From the NCBI RefSeq assembly GCF_030388325.1, contig NZ_CP103794.1, forward strand, positions 124,001-188,000: 64,000 bases of DNA, in the 5' to 3' direction. The position numbers were made by a program, and so were the translations under genes. The DNA comes from Flavobacterium johnsoniae. GTDB taxonomy: Bacteria > Bacteroidota > Bacteroidia > Flavobacteriales > Flavobacteriaceae. The notes below the pieces were generated by a model that worked only from the letters and a program-made list of their open reading frames with translations, had not been told where the DNA came from and did not search any database. Shown here piece after piece: positions 43,836-53,053 of the stretch (the stretch's first letter is position 1; each line of letters begins with the position of its first letter).

Positions 43836-44408
43836 ATGGAATCCAAATTATACCAAAATCGAACTTTTGAAACCATTGATTATTCGGAACAAAATTTAGC
43901 TAATACCGAATTTGTGAACTGCGAATTCATCAATTGCAATTTTTCTAAAAGCGATTTGAGTAACAACGATTTTCTAGATTGCAGTTTCAAAAACTGTAAT
44001 CTTTCTTTGGCTGTTTTACGAAATACAGGTTTAAAGAATATCAAATTCATCGGCTGTAAATTGATGGGATTGGATTTTAGCGCTTGCAATAGTTTTTTAT
44101 TTTCAATGAATTTTGATGATTGTCTTTTGGATTATTCTACTTTCATTTATAAAAAACTAAAGAAAACCAACTTTACAGACTGTTCCTTAAAAGAAACTGA
44201 CTTCTCGAATACGGATTTATCTCTGGCTATTTTTAAAAATTGTGATCTTTCTAGTGCCACTTTCGTGGAAAGTGTTTTAGAAAAAACAGATTTCAGAACG
44301 TCTCGAAATTATGCTTTTGATCCATCAGAAAATAAGATTAAAGGAACTAAAGTTTCGCACACAGCGCTTGCGGGTTTATTGCAAAAATTTGATTTATCGA
44401 TTGAATAG
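43836..44408 (+). CDS. pentapeptide-repeat protein
   Basis: Protein of 190 residues with about 25 pentapeptide repeats of the A(D/N)LxX kind (LANTEFVNCEFINCNFSKSD, SSATFVESVLEKTDF), expected to form a right-handed quadrilateral beta helix. Relatives include DNA-mimic gyrase inhibitors of the Qnr type, but the sequence alone does not show that activity. No signal peptide. It follows the small gene by 21 bp, so it may belong to the same operon. Confidence 0.88.
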   Translation: MESKLYQNRTFETIDYSEQNLANTEFVNCEFINCNFSKSDLSNNDFLDCSFKNCNLSLAVLRNTGLKNIKFIGCKLMGLDFSACNSFLFSMNFDDCLLDYSTFIYKKLKKTNFTDCSLKETDFSNTDLSLAIFKNCDLSSATFVESVLEKTDFRTSRNYAFDPSENKIKGTKVSHTALAGLLQKFDLSIE

Positions 44409-44411
44409 TTA

Positions 44412-44465
44412 TTTCAGTCGCGGTTTTCAGTCACAGTAAACTGCAAACCGTGACTGAATACTGCG
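44412..44465. repeat. CAGTC-rich nested palindrome
   Basis: CAGTCGCGG, CAGTCACAGT, ACTG, CCGTGACTG and ACTGCGACT form overlapping inverted pairs in the gap between convergent genes. No coding signal. Confidence 0.65.
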
Positions 44466-44469
44466 ACTA

Positions 44470-44507
44470 AAAAAAAAGCGGAATACAAACTTAATTGTAT
44501 TCCGCGT
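44470..44507 (-). terminator. terminator of locus 2
   Basis: Perfect stem GCGGAATACAA/TTGTATTCCGC (44478-44488, 44495-44505) with nine As on the left, i.e. Ts on the minus strand. Confidence 0.85.
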
Positions 44508-44536
44508 TTCCTATTTATTAACCATGAATTTTTATT

Positions 44537-46105
44537 TTATCTCCAACGTGGATCTCCAATTTTATTATCAATCATTGTTTGATTTTTGATTGTGAAATCT
44601 CCTCCCGCAGGATTTGTAAATTGAGGATCTGCTGTTGTACCAGAAGCATCAATTTTGTTCGCCGCAATTGTAGCATCCATAAAACTTGGAGCACCAGAGT
44701 AATAGTTTTTACTAAATGTTGGCATTGTTGTTCCAGACTGATTTGTATAAATTGCTGTTGTAGATGTAATCAACGTATTTCTTACAATAGACGCGTTAGA
44801 AACAAAACGAACATATAGAATTCTTTTTGGTGCAACAGTATTAGAAACTTGATAAAGTGTACAGCTGTCAATTAAAACATTTGTAGTTAATCCAGTTCCA
44901 GTTAATCCAGTTCCAGCATCTACTCTAACAAAATCACGTCCAGTTGAACAAGTATCAAATGTGCTGTTCTTAATTACAATATCAGCAACATATGTAAGTC
45001 TAAAATCAATAAAATCAGCACTTGCAGTTGTATTTACGTTTTTCACGATAGTATTTTCAACTGTAAATGATTTTACTTTTGCTAAACTTGCGTTTCCATA
45101 CACTAATGCTTTTGCAACATCATGAACTTTACAGCCACTAATTAATACATCTCCAAAAATAGCACTTGCACCAGTAAACGTAATTAAACCATTTGATACT
45201 GCTGCCGGATCTGTTAATCCCGTTCCGTCAAGATCTAAATCAATTAATGAGAAATTACTAGCTCCTGCACCAAGTACAAAATTAAGTTTTACAAGCGGTT
45301 TGCTGTAACTTCTTAAACCTCTTAAAGTGATTGATTTATTTAATGTTACAATACCACTTTGTGCAGTATAATCTCCTTGTTCTAAGACAAGAACTGCACC
45401 TGAAGCCGCATCATTAATTTTCTGAATCAAGTTATCTGTCGTTTTCACTAAAATACCATTTCCGATGTCAATAGCAGTTGTAAAAGCTTTATTTCCTCTT
45501 TTCTTTGTTCCGTTAAATAAATCTGCTGTATACGACGTTTCACCTGTTAATCCGGTTACAACCGCGATACCGCTAGCTTTTTCTGCTGGAGTAATCACAT
45601 GTGTAATCGCCCCTGGATTAACCACAATTTGTGTTACATTACTGTTAGGAGTCCATCTTAAAGTAACTTGTTTAGCTTCAATATCTCCATCAACAGAAGC
45701 AAGAAATATTTGCTCTGCTAAAGTCGTTGCAGTTATAACTGACCATTTTGAATCTTCTAAACCTGGAGTAACCGCTTTTACTCTAATTGAGTATGTTGTT
45801 TCTCCTTCTAAAGCAACTCTTATAGGTAATTGATTTGCGGTAACATTTACTGTTTTAAAAATGGTTTTAAATTCTGGATCATCTGCACTAAATTCTACTA
45901 CATAATTATTTTCTCCTTCTTTAACAGTCCAATTTAATTCTACTGTGGTCTGACTTCTAATTATAGCCGTAAGTCCGATTGGCGAAAACTCTCTTGTATT
46001 GCCTAAACCATCTAATAATTCCTCATTATAACTTTCGCAGCTCGAAATTGAAAAAGCAAGCAGTAATGTGGCAATTAATCCTCTTACTATATATTTTGTT
46101 TTCAT
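44537..46105 (-). CDS. FN3/DUF4957/DUF5123-type beta-helix lipoprotein of locus 2
   Basis: Lipoprotein of 522 residues; lipobox ISSC with C23. Two fibronectin type III-like modules (about 40-130 and 135-215; VELNWTVKEGENNYVVEF, VTLRWTPNSN) are followed by a parallel beta-helix region (about 220-520; ITLRGLRSYSKPLVKLNFV, SGCKVHDVAKAL, IVIKNSTFDTCST). This architecture matches DUF4957/DUF5123 proteins that accompany SusC/SusD and often pectate lyases. No lyase residues can be assigned, so binding or cleavage of an acidic polysaccharide remains open. Confidence 0.8.
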   Translation of the reverse strand: MKTKYIVRGLIATLLLAFSISSCESYNEELLDGLGNTREFSPIGLTAIIRSQTTVELNWTVKEGENNYVVEFSADDPEFKTIFKTVNVTANQLPIRVALEGETTYSIRVKAVTPGLEDSKWSVITATTLAEQIFLASVDGDIEAKQVTLRWTPNSNVTQIVVNPGAITHVITPAEKASGIAVVTGLTGETSYTADLFNGTKKRGNKAFTTAIDIGNGILVKTTDNLIQKINDAASGAVLVLEQGDYTAQSGIVTLNKSITLRGLRSYSKPLVKLNFVLGAGASNFSLIDLDLDGTGLTDPAAVSNGLITFTGASAIFGDVLISGCKVHDVAKALVYGNASLAKVKSFTVENTIVKNVNTTASADFIDFRLTYVADIVIKNSTFDTCSTGRDFVRVDAGTGLTGTGLTTNVLIDSCTLYQVSNTVAPKRILYVRFVSNASIVRNTLITSTTAIYTNQSGTTMPTFSKNYYSGAPSFMDATIAANKIDASGTTADPQFTNPAGGDFTIKNQTMIDNKIGDPRWR

Positions 46106-46141
46106 TTTTATAATAATTTATAAATTAATATTTCTAAGATT

Positions 46142-47923
46142 TTAATAACCGTAATCGTTGGTTAATTTTCCATTACTTCCGTCGATAAAAACTTGCCAGA
46201 TAGGCCAGAATTGTCTGTTATCTGGGTTAACTCCAGCTTTGTACAACGAAGCAATCTTAGTATCAATTAAATTATTCCAAGCAACAGCAGTGTAATCTGC
46301 CCCAGGATTTGCTGTTTCGCCTCTGTTTAATCCGTAGATATCTAGAGATACGTTATCTGCTTTAAATTTGTAATATAATGTTGCAGGCACATCGGCATAT
46401 TCGCCTGTGTGAGCAGCAAGATTTGTCATTTTTTGTTTAGCTTCATCTAATTTAGCTTTAAGCAAATTCCAACGAATAAGCGCTTGCTTACGCTCCATTT
46501 CTCCCGTAAATTCAAATTTATTCTCGTCAACAAGAGCTTTAAACATTGCATCTTTGCTTGTTAAAGCATTTACGTAGTTTTCTACTTTTACAGGCTGATC
46601 TGCTGCAGCAAATGCTCTTCTACGGATTTCTTTCAAATAAGGCATTGCAGATGATGGTCCTTCTAATTCGTTTGCTGCCTCAGCTGCAATTAAAAGTACC
46701 TCAGCGTAACGCATATAAATTTTATTTACTCCATCATCATTTGTAGATGTCACGTAACGAGTCATCCACTCATAACGATATTTACCAAAATACCAAGTAT
46801 TTAAAGCCCCTAATTCTTGTTTTGCAATATTATTTACAGCTGTACCATATTTATAAGGCACACAAGTTACATCTCTACGAGTATCTGCTCTATCATAATC
46901 GTAGAAAACAAAAGGAAGTGGTCCTGCAGTTCCTCCACGATTAGCTCCATTGCCTTGAAACTGGTCAATAGAAGTATGGCGAACAGCAAAACTAAACAAC
47001 ATTCTACCTCTACCATCTGCAAAAGGAAGTTCCCAAAGTGATTCTCCTCCAGCAGTAGTAATTTCTTGATTGTATTTTTTCCAGAAAGTCTCAAAAGAAG
47101 ATTCTAATTTTGCTTTACCGCTTGAAATTACAGAACGAGCTTCAGACAAAGCCAAAGCGTACATATTGGCAACAGAAAGTTCTGGATCTGTACTTCTTCT
47201 GATACCATCAGGATATTGTTGAAATCCGCTTGCTGCTAAAGCTAAACGTGCACGGAATCCTTTTACAAAAGCTTTATTAATTCTTTCTACAGAATTTGTT
47301 GCAGCCGTTTCGTTTGGCCAAGGAACCAATGTTGAAGCTTCTCCAAGATCTGCTATTATTTGTTTGTAAACTACATCACGGCTAGATTTTGCTATGTATA
47401 ATGTTTCTGTGCTAATTGGCTCAAAACGAGCTGGAACATCTCCCCAAGCTTTAATTAAATCTGCATAATAAATGGCTCTTAATGTCAAGGCTTCTCCTAA
47501 AAGATAGCCTAGATCTGTTCCCGGACGCGGATCTCCGTATTTACGCAAACCACGAATACATATATTGGCACGTTCAATTCCAGAATACATCATTGCCCAA
47601 GCATTGTTTGTAGTATTCATTTGTCCGTTAATTGCTTTCGCATCGTACACACATAAATCGGCTGCATCTCCAGCAGTTTGCGATGTATTGTACCATTCAA
47701 CATCTGTGTTTAATCCGTAAAAAGGTAAAAAACGACCTCTATAAGAGTTAGTTTCAGCAAATGGAACTTTAATTCCATCTATCGCTCCTGCAGCCAATCC
47801 TGCCGTAGAAAAAATCACTGATTCATCTAAAGTTGATTTTGCTGGAGCATCTAAGTAATCGTCTTGACAAGAAGTAAATAGACCTGCTAAAATAATTCCT
47901 GCTATTAATATTTTATGTTTCAT
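46142..47923 (-). CDS. SusD/RagB-family lipoprotein of locus 2
   Basis: SusD-like protein of 593 residues from the ATG at 47923; another at 47932 (MIKMKHK) is possible. Lipobox LFTSC; EALTLRAIYYADLIKAWGDVPA, YLKEIRRRAFAA and the C-terminal RQFWPIW are family features. It would bind the glycan on the surface and cap the SusC transporter encoded just upstream. Confidence 0.93.
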   Translation of the reverse strand: MKHKILIAGIILAGLFTSCQDDYLDAPAKSTLDESVIFSTAGLAAGAIDGIKVPFAETNSYRGRFLPFYGLNTDVEWYNTSQTAGDAADLCVYDAKAINGQMNTTNNAWAMMYSGIERANICIRGLRKYGDPRPGTDLGYLLGEALTLRAIYYADLIKAWGDVPARFEPISTETLYIAKSSRDVVYKQIIADLGEASTLVPWPNETAATNSVERINKAFVKGFRARLALAASGFQQYPDGIRRSTDPELSVANMYALALSEARSVISSGKAKLESSFETFWKKYNQEITTAGGESLWELPFADGRGRMLFSFAVRHTSIDQFQGNGANRGGTAGPLPFVFYDYDRADTRRDVTCVPYKYGTAVNNIAKQELGALNTWYFGKYRYEWMTRYVTSTNDDGVNKIYMRYAEVLLIAAEAANELEGPSSAMPYLKEIRRRAFAAADQPVKVENYVNALTSKDAMFKALVDENKFEFTGEMERKQALIRWNLLKAKLDEAKQKMTNLAAHTGEYADVPATLYYKFKADNVSLDIYGLNRGETANPGADYTAVAWNNLIDTKIASLYKAGVNPDNRQFWPIWQVFIDGSNGKLTNDYGY

Positions 47924-47939
47924 CTTGATCATTATTTAA

Positions 47940-50900
47940 TTAAAAACTTAGGTTTAAACCAAAAACCAATTGTCTGCTGCGTGGGTACGCTGAGTAATCT
48001 ACACCAGGAGTAAGAGGTGTATTTCTTCTTGTAGAAACCTCTGGATCTGGCCCTGAATAGTTTGTAATAATAAACACATTCGTAGCAGTCATGTAAAATC
48101 TAACTTTAGAAGCTCTAATAGCATCATTGAAAGATTTTGGTGCAGTGTAACCTAAAGTAAGCGTGTTAAGTCTTAAGAAAGAACCATCTTCAACAGCCCA
48201 ATCACTAAAAACAAAACGATTCATAAACGGAGACCACATTGTAGTGTTAGCATTCATAGCTGCCAAAGTTGTTGGATCTGTTACCAACTGACCTGATTCT
48301 GGATCTAAGTTTGTCCATCTTTTTCCATCAGCCATTTCTGAACTTAAATTTCTATATTGTCCATTTTGATTAGAAGTTGTAAATTCAATTTTGTTTGCAT
48401 TATAAACATCATTTCCAATGCTATAGTTAAATGCTGCAGAAAGATCAAATCCGTAAGCATTAGCATTAATTGCAAAACCTCCAGAACTTTTCGGGTTAGA
48501 ATTTCCAATAATAGTCATATCACTGTTATTTACAACTCCATCTCCATTAAGATCTTTTAACTTCATATAACCTGGCTGTACTTTTCCACTGCTTACTACA
48601 GTAGAAGCATCAGCAACACCAGATTTTAAAGTATAAACTCCTGCATTGTAATCAAAGTCAGACACTTCATAACGCCCGTCGCTTTTGTAACCATACATTA
48701 AACCAATTGGAGATCCAACGTTTACAGCATAATCATTACCAATTTGTGTTGATGCCCAGTTTGTATTAGTTCCAAAATTGTTCATTACTCCTAAAGAGTT
48801 AATTCTGTTTTCATTCACACCAATATTGAAAGAGAAATTCAATCCGTAGTTTGGTTTTTCGATTGCTACCACATTCAATGTAGCTTCAAAACCTTTATTT
48901 TGAGTTTCTCCCATATTTCTGTATTGAAAGTCATAACCAGTTCCAGGAATTGGGAAATTGATTAAAAGGTCTTTTGTTTTGTTTTTATAAACCTCTAAAG
49001 ATCCTGATAAGCGCCCTTTGAAGAAATCAAAGTCAAGACCAATATTCTGAGTTACAGTTGTTTCCCATTTTAAATCAGGATTTGCCATTGTTTTAGAAGC
49101 TGCCCAGAAACTACTAACTCCATTAATCCATGTTGTAGTTGTAGAATCAAAACTTTGAACCGTTTGTCCAACAGGAATATTGTTGTTTCCTGCTTCTCCA
49201 TAACTAAATCTAAGTTTAAGTAAATTGATCCAAGAAACATTTTTCAAAAATCTTTCTTCAGACATTTTCCATGCTGCCGCTGCCGCTGGAAAATAACCCC
49301 AACGATTATTCCCTAAAAATCTGCTAGATCCATCAGCACGATAAGTTGCTGTAAAAAGGTATTTATCTTTAAAATCATAATTAGCGCTTCCAAAGAAAGA
49401 CAGTAATTTATCGTCTGGTAAATAATAATTATCAACTGAATTTGGTTTTCCTTGAGTTGTTAATTTTCTAGCCTGATCGAAGTCAAAGAATTTTGGAAAA
49501 CCATGAATTACAGTCATTTCTTGATTAGAATGTGTATTGATCATCTCTTCTCCAACAAGAACTTTTAAATGATGCTCATCACCTAATAATTTTTTGAAAT
49601 CATAAGAAAGCGTATTTGCATTTCTGAATCTGTCATCTCTACGATCTCCAAGTGTTAATGCTGGCATACCTTGATTTGTAGAAGCTGGTACGTTGTTTAC
49701 ATAATATGTGCTACGCCCGTAGAAACGTTGATCTTGATAGTAAAAATTATCTAAACCAAATTCTGATTTGAATTGAAGATCATTAATGATTTTCCAAGAA
49801 AAACTTCCAAGCATATTAAATACTTTTCTGTTTTGTTCACGATCTGTATCTGCAACAGCTACAAAAGGGTTTACTAAATAACTCGAAAGAGCTTCGTCAG
49901 TATTATCTGTTGTTAAACCTGGCAACGGAATCGGAGAATATCCAACGCTGTGACGTAAACGTGCATCTGCAGAAGAAACCTCTCTTTGTTCATTAAGTCC
50001 ACCTCCATTGATTTGTGTATCAGAGTAACGCATTGTAAAAGAAAGATCAACTTTTTCTGAAGCTTTACTGTTTAAAGCCAAAGACAGGTTATTTCTTTTG
50101 AAATCTGAACCAAGCATAATTGCTTTTTCATCATAATGCGCATAATTGAAGTTAAAATTGATTTTATCAGAACCCCCACGAATTCCTAAATCACGGCTTT
50201 GTACTTCGCCAGTGCGTCCATAAATTTGTTTTTGCCAGTTGTCGCCTTTTACACCATTGTATAAATCTCTATCTTGCCAGTTTCCAAAATATTTTTGATA
50301 CGTAGTTACATCTCCGTCCATCAACGCGTACTCATATTGCCATTTTACGAAATCTTGAGCTGAAAGAACATCAATTTGTTTCGCTAATTTTTTCATACCG
50401 TAGAACATATTATAGTTCACAGATATTGCACCATTTTTTCCTCTTTTTGTAGTAATAAGAATTACCCCATTTGCTCCTCTAGAACCATAAATTGCAGTTG
50501 AAGAAGCATCTTTCAAAATAGTTTGAGACTCAACATCAGCTGCTGGAACATCATTCATACTGTTAACAGGAAATCCATCAACTAAAATTAGAGGAGCACT
50601 ATCTTGAGTTAATGAACCACCTCCACGAATTCTAATTTTAATATCCGAATCAGGTGAACCTTCAGAAGAAGTAACTTGAACCCCAGCCACACGACCAGTT
50701 AGCGCTTCAGCTAAGTTCGCAACAGGATTTTTTCTTAAATCATTACCCGAAACTACCGCTACCGCACCAGTCAAATCAGATTTTTTTACACTGCTGTATC
50801 CCACTACAACAACTTCATTTAAGTTATTTGAGTCTTCAGTTAAAGTTGCATTTACTTTTGTTTTCCCATCAACAGCAACGTCGATAGTTTTAAATCCAAT

Positions 50901-51155
50901 GAAAGAAAAGCTTAGTGTAGCTTTCGGATTGGTTAGTTTAATTTTGTAATGACCGTCAAAATCGGTAGAAGTTCCGTTCTTAGTTCCTTTCTCTAAGACA
51001 TTTACGCCCGGAAGAGAAAGTCCCGCAGCATCCTTCACGGTTCCCTCTACAGTTGTACCCTGTGCATGTAATTGACTGCCGATCAATAAGCACAGTAAGA
51101 AAACAAGTTTAAAGCAAAAATTTGCTCCTTTGTTTAATAATTCTTTAAAGTTCAT
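47940..51155 (-). CDS. SusC/RagA-family TonB-linked outer-membrane transporter of locus 2
   Basis: SusC-like receptor of 1071 residues. Signal peptide up to about 32 (GSQLHAQ); regulatory-like beta domain (VEGTVKDAAGLSLPGVNVLEKG); NEVVVVGYSSVKK as TonB-box/plug start; plug motifs (ALTGRVAGVQV, IRIRGGGSLTQDSAPLILVDG, LKDASSTAIYGSRGANGVILITTKRGK) and a long barrel ending LVFGLNLSF. Its sequence differs clearly from the locus 1 SusC, so a different glycan is expected. Long leader of about 200 nt before the start. Confidence 0.95.
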   Translation of the reverse strand: MNFKELLNKGANFCFKLVFLLCLLIGSQLHAQGTTVEGTVKDAAGLSLPGVNVLEKGTKNGTSTDFDGHYKIKLTNPKATLSFSFIGFKTIDVAVDGKTKVNATLTEDSNNLNEVVVVGYSSVKKSDLTGAVAVVSGNDLRKNPVANLAEALTGRVAGVQVTSSEGSPDSDIKIRIRGGGSLTQDSAPLILVDGFPVNSMNDVPAADVESQTILKDASSTAIYGSRGANGVILITTKRGKNGAISVNYNMFYGMKKLAKQIDVLSAQDFVKWQYEYALMDGDVTTYQKYFGNWQDRDLYNGVKGDNWQKQIYGRTGEVQSRDLGIRGGSDKINFNFNYAHYDEKAIMLGSDFKRNNLSLALNSKASEKVDLSFTMRYSDTQINGGGLNEQREVSSADARLRHSVGYSPIPLPGLTTDNTDEALSSYLVNPFVAVADTDREQNRKVFNMLGSFSWKIINDLQFKSEFGLDNFYYQDQRFYGRSTYYVNNVPASTNQGMPALTLGDRRDDRFRNANTLSYDFKKLLGDEHHLKVLVGEEMINTHSNQEMTVIHGFPKFFDFDQARKLTTQGKPNSVDNYYLPDDKLLSFFGSANYDFKDKYLFTATYRADGSSRFLGNNRWGYFPAAAAAWKMSEERFLKNVSWINLLKLRFSYGEAGNNNIPVGQTVQSFDSTTTTWINGVSSFWAASKTMANPDLKWETTVTQNIGLDFDFFKGRLSGSLEVYKNKTKDLLINFPIPGTGYDFQYRNMGETQNKGFEATLNVVAIEKPNYGLNFSFNIGVNENRINSLGVMNNFGTNTNWASTQIGNDYAVNVGSPIGLMYGYKSDGRYEVSDFDYNAGVYTLKSGVADASTVVSSGKVQPGYMKLKDLNGDGVVNNSDMTIIGNSNPKSSGGFAINANAYGFDLSAAFNYSIGNDVYNANKIEFTTSNQNGQYRNLSSEMADGKRWTNLDPESGQLVTDPTTLAAMNANTTMWSPFMNRFVFSDWAVEDGSFLRLNTLTLGYTAPKSFNDAIRASKVRFYMTATNVFIITNYSGPDPEVSTRRNTPLTPGVDYSAYPRSRQLVFGLNLSF

Positions 51156-51351
51156 GGTTGATTGTTTAAGTTATTAATTGTTTTTAGTCGTGGTTTAAGT
51201 GGTTTTTTGTGGTTACTTTCAATTCATTTTTTAATTATTATAGGCATTTAGGTTTATTATCCGTTTTTTAAATTTCTTAACAATTCAGGTTAATTTTTAA
51301 TACTGTTTAATTTCCGATTACTTAATCGATTTCGAAGATGAGAAACAAAGT

Positions 51352-51365
51352 TGTAATCGATTACA
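51352..51365. promoter_or_regulatory. LacI-type operator of locus 2
   Basis: TGTAATCGATTACA is a perfect 14-bp palindrome with a central CG, as in LacI-family operators. It lies immediately downstream of the -7 element, over the predicted transcription start. Shorter AATCGATT copies occur at 51324 and 51541. Confidence 0.55.
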
Positions 51366-51373
51366 CAAACATA
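51366..51373 (-). promoter_or_regulatory. -7 promoter element of locus 2
   Basis: Minus-strand TATGTTTG is an exact TAnnTTTG, about 210 bp before the susC start. No TTG is found at the right distance, so activation by another protein may be needed. Confidence 0.5.
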
Positions 51374-51731
51374 GATATTTTTTTTAAACGAAAAATAATT
51401 TTTCATAAAAAAGTCATAAAAAAAATTATATATCAAAAAAAATACTTGTTTTTTATATGAGATATATAATTTTAATGAATATAAAATATTAAATATATTA
51501 TTATTAATCGCTCATTTGATTCTATTTTTATAAAAAAAACAATCGATTACATGAATATTAGTTACGAAATTTTTAGGTGTTATTTTTACACTTAAAAAGT
51601 TAAAATGATCCTAAAAAAAATGAAAATATTTCGTTTAGATTTTAAAAATTATACTGATTTTACCTATAAATAAGATCAAAAAAGCGATAGAAAAAGTAAT
51701 TTTGACTATAAGATTAGGTATTTTGAAGCAC
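51374..51731. other. long AT-rich intergenic region
   Basis: About 360 bp upstream of the locus 2 promoter, very AT-rich with many A and T tracts. Apart from one AATCGATT copy (51541-51548), no gene, RNA or repeat was recognised. Confidence 0.6.
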
Positions 51732-51763
51732 AAAAAAGCCCTTAAACAAAAGTTAAGGGCTTT
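51731..51763 (-). terminator. terminator of the MFS gene
   Basis: Stem AAAGCCCTTAA/TTAAGGGCTTT around ACAAAAG, A-run on the left (T-run on the minus strand). Confidence 0.85.
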
Positions 51764-51784
51764 AAGAATTTAATTATTTTGAGC

Positions 51785-52951
51785 TTATACTGGCTGAACT
51801 TGAACCTGTTTTTGATGTAACTTCATCAATATGAATGTAATAATCATTCCAATAATCGACATGGCAACTCCAATAAGATTTGGTGAAGAATAACTAAGTC
51901 CTGCCGCCAAAGGCAATCCGCCTAGAAAAGCTCCTAAGGCATTACCAATATTAAAACTTCCTTGAAGCGATGCAGAGGCAATCATTTCTGCTCCTTTCGC
52001 AGTACGGATCATAAGCATCTGAATTGGCGCAATTACCGAGAATGAAATAGCTCCAGTTAAGAAAGTCAGAAATAAAGACACATATTGGTTGAATGAAAAG
52101 AAATAAACCAAAACCAAATCTAAAGACATTACCATTAATAAAGCTAAAGTAGTTGGAGCCGGCGAAAAACGATCTGCCAATTTTCCTCCAACAAAATTAC
52201 CAACAACCATTCCTAATCCTGCTAAGATCAAGATTGAAGAAACATCTTCTGGCGCAAATTTGGATACATTAATTAATAAAGGTGCGATATAACTAATCCA
52301 AGCAAATAAACCTCCAAAACCAATTGCTGTAATTCCGATAATTAGCCATGCTTCTGTACGTTTAAAAAACTGAAGCTGGGTTTTCATATTCACACTTTCT
52401 CCTTTTTCAAGATTGGGCATCCATAAGTAAATTGCCAAAAGCGTTAATAATCCAACAATAGCAATTAATACAAATGTATAGCGCCAAATAAAATGATGAC
52501 CTATATAAGTACCAATCGGTACGCCAATTAGATTTGCGATTGTTAACCCGGCAAACATTGTAGAAATGGCTTGCGCTTCTTTTCCTTTATCTGCCAAACG
52601 GCTTGCAACTACCGCTCCTACTCCAAAGAATGCACCATGTGGCAAACCTGAAAGAAATCGAGAAGCGAATAAAACATTATAATCTGGAGCAATAATAGAA
52701 AGCGCATTAAAAACCGCCAACATTAATGCTAAAATTAAAAGCATTTTTTTTGGCGCATAATTTCTGCCTGCGATTACTAATAAAGGCGCACCAATAACAA
52801 CTCCTAAAGCGTAAGATGAAATTAAATATCCAGCAACAGGAATCGAAACTTTCATATCTGAAGCAATATCTGGGAGTAATCCCATCATTACAAATTCTGT
52901 AATTCCGATAGTTAACCCTCCTAAAGAGAGTGCAATAAGACTTTTTTTCAT
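51785..52951 (-). CDS. MFS transporter, DHA1-like (AraJ-type)
   Basis: Major facilitator of 388 residues with 12 predicted transmembrane segments. The start at 52951 gives MKKSLIALSLGGLTIGITEFVMMGLLP, the AraJ/sugar-efflux-type N-terminus; a longer frame adds an unlikely tail. ASRFLSGLPHGAFFGVGAVVASRLADKGK is the DHA1 motif after TM4. Likely exports drugs, sugars or metabolites; substrate unknown. Divergent from the AraC gene at 53054, which may control it. TAATTTTG (52995-52988) is a fitting -7 element. Confidence 0.9.
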   Translation of the reverse strand: MKKSLIALSLGGLTIGITEFVMMGLLPDIASDMKVSIPVAGYLISSYALGVVIGAPLLVIAGRNYAPKKMLLILALMLAVFNALSIIAPDYNVLFASRFLSGLPHGAFFGVGAVVASRLADKGKEAQAISTMFAGLTIANLIGVPIGTYIGHHFIWRYTFVLIAIVGLLTLLAIYLWMPNLEKGESVNMKTQLQFFKRTEAWLIIGITAIGFGGLFAWISYIAPLLINVSKFAPEDVSSILILAGLGMVVGNFVGGKLADRFSPAPTTLALLMVMSLDLVLVYFFSFNQYVSLFLTFLTGAISFSVIAPIQMLMIRTAKGAEMIASASLQGSFNIGNALGAFLGGLPLAAGLSYSSPNLIGVAMSIIGMIITFILMKLHQKQVQVQPV

Positions 52952-52987
52952 TTTAATAAAAGTAGAAAGGAATAGATTTCTACGTTG

Positions 52988-53048
52988 CAAAATTAATATC
53001 AGCAACCCGAAAATAAATTGTAAATTTGCGATATAAAATTGTACAATT
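52988..53048. promoter_or_regulatory. divergent promoter region with 12-bp palindrome
   Basis: -7 elements point both ways: TAATTTTG on the minus strand (52995-52988) and TAAATTTG on the plus strand (53021-53028). AATTGTACAATT (53037-53048) is a perfect palindrome just before the AraC start, a candidate autoregulatory site. Confidence 0.5.
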
Positions 53049-53053
53049 AAGTT

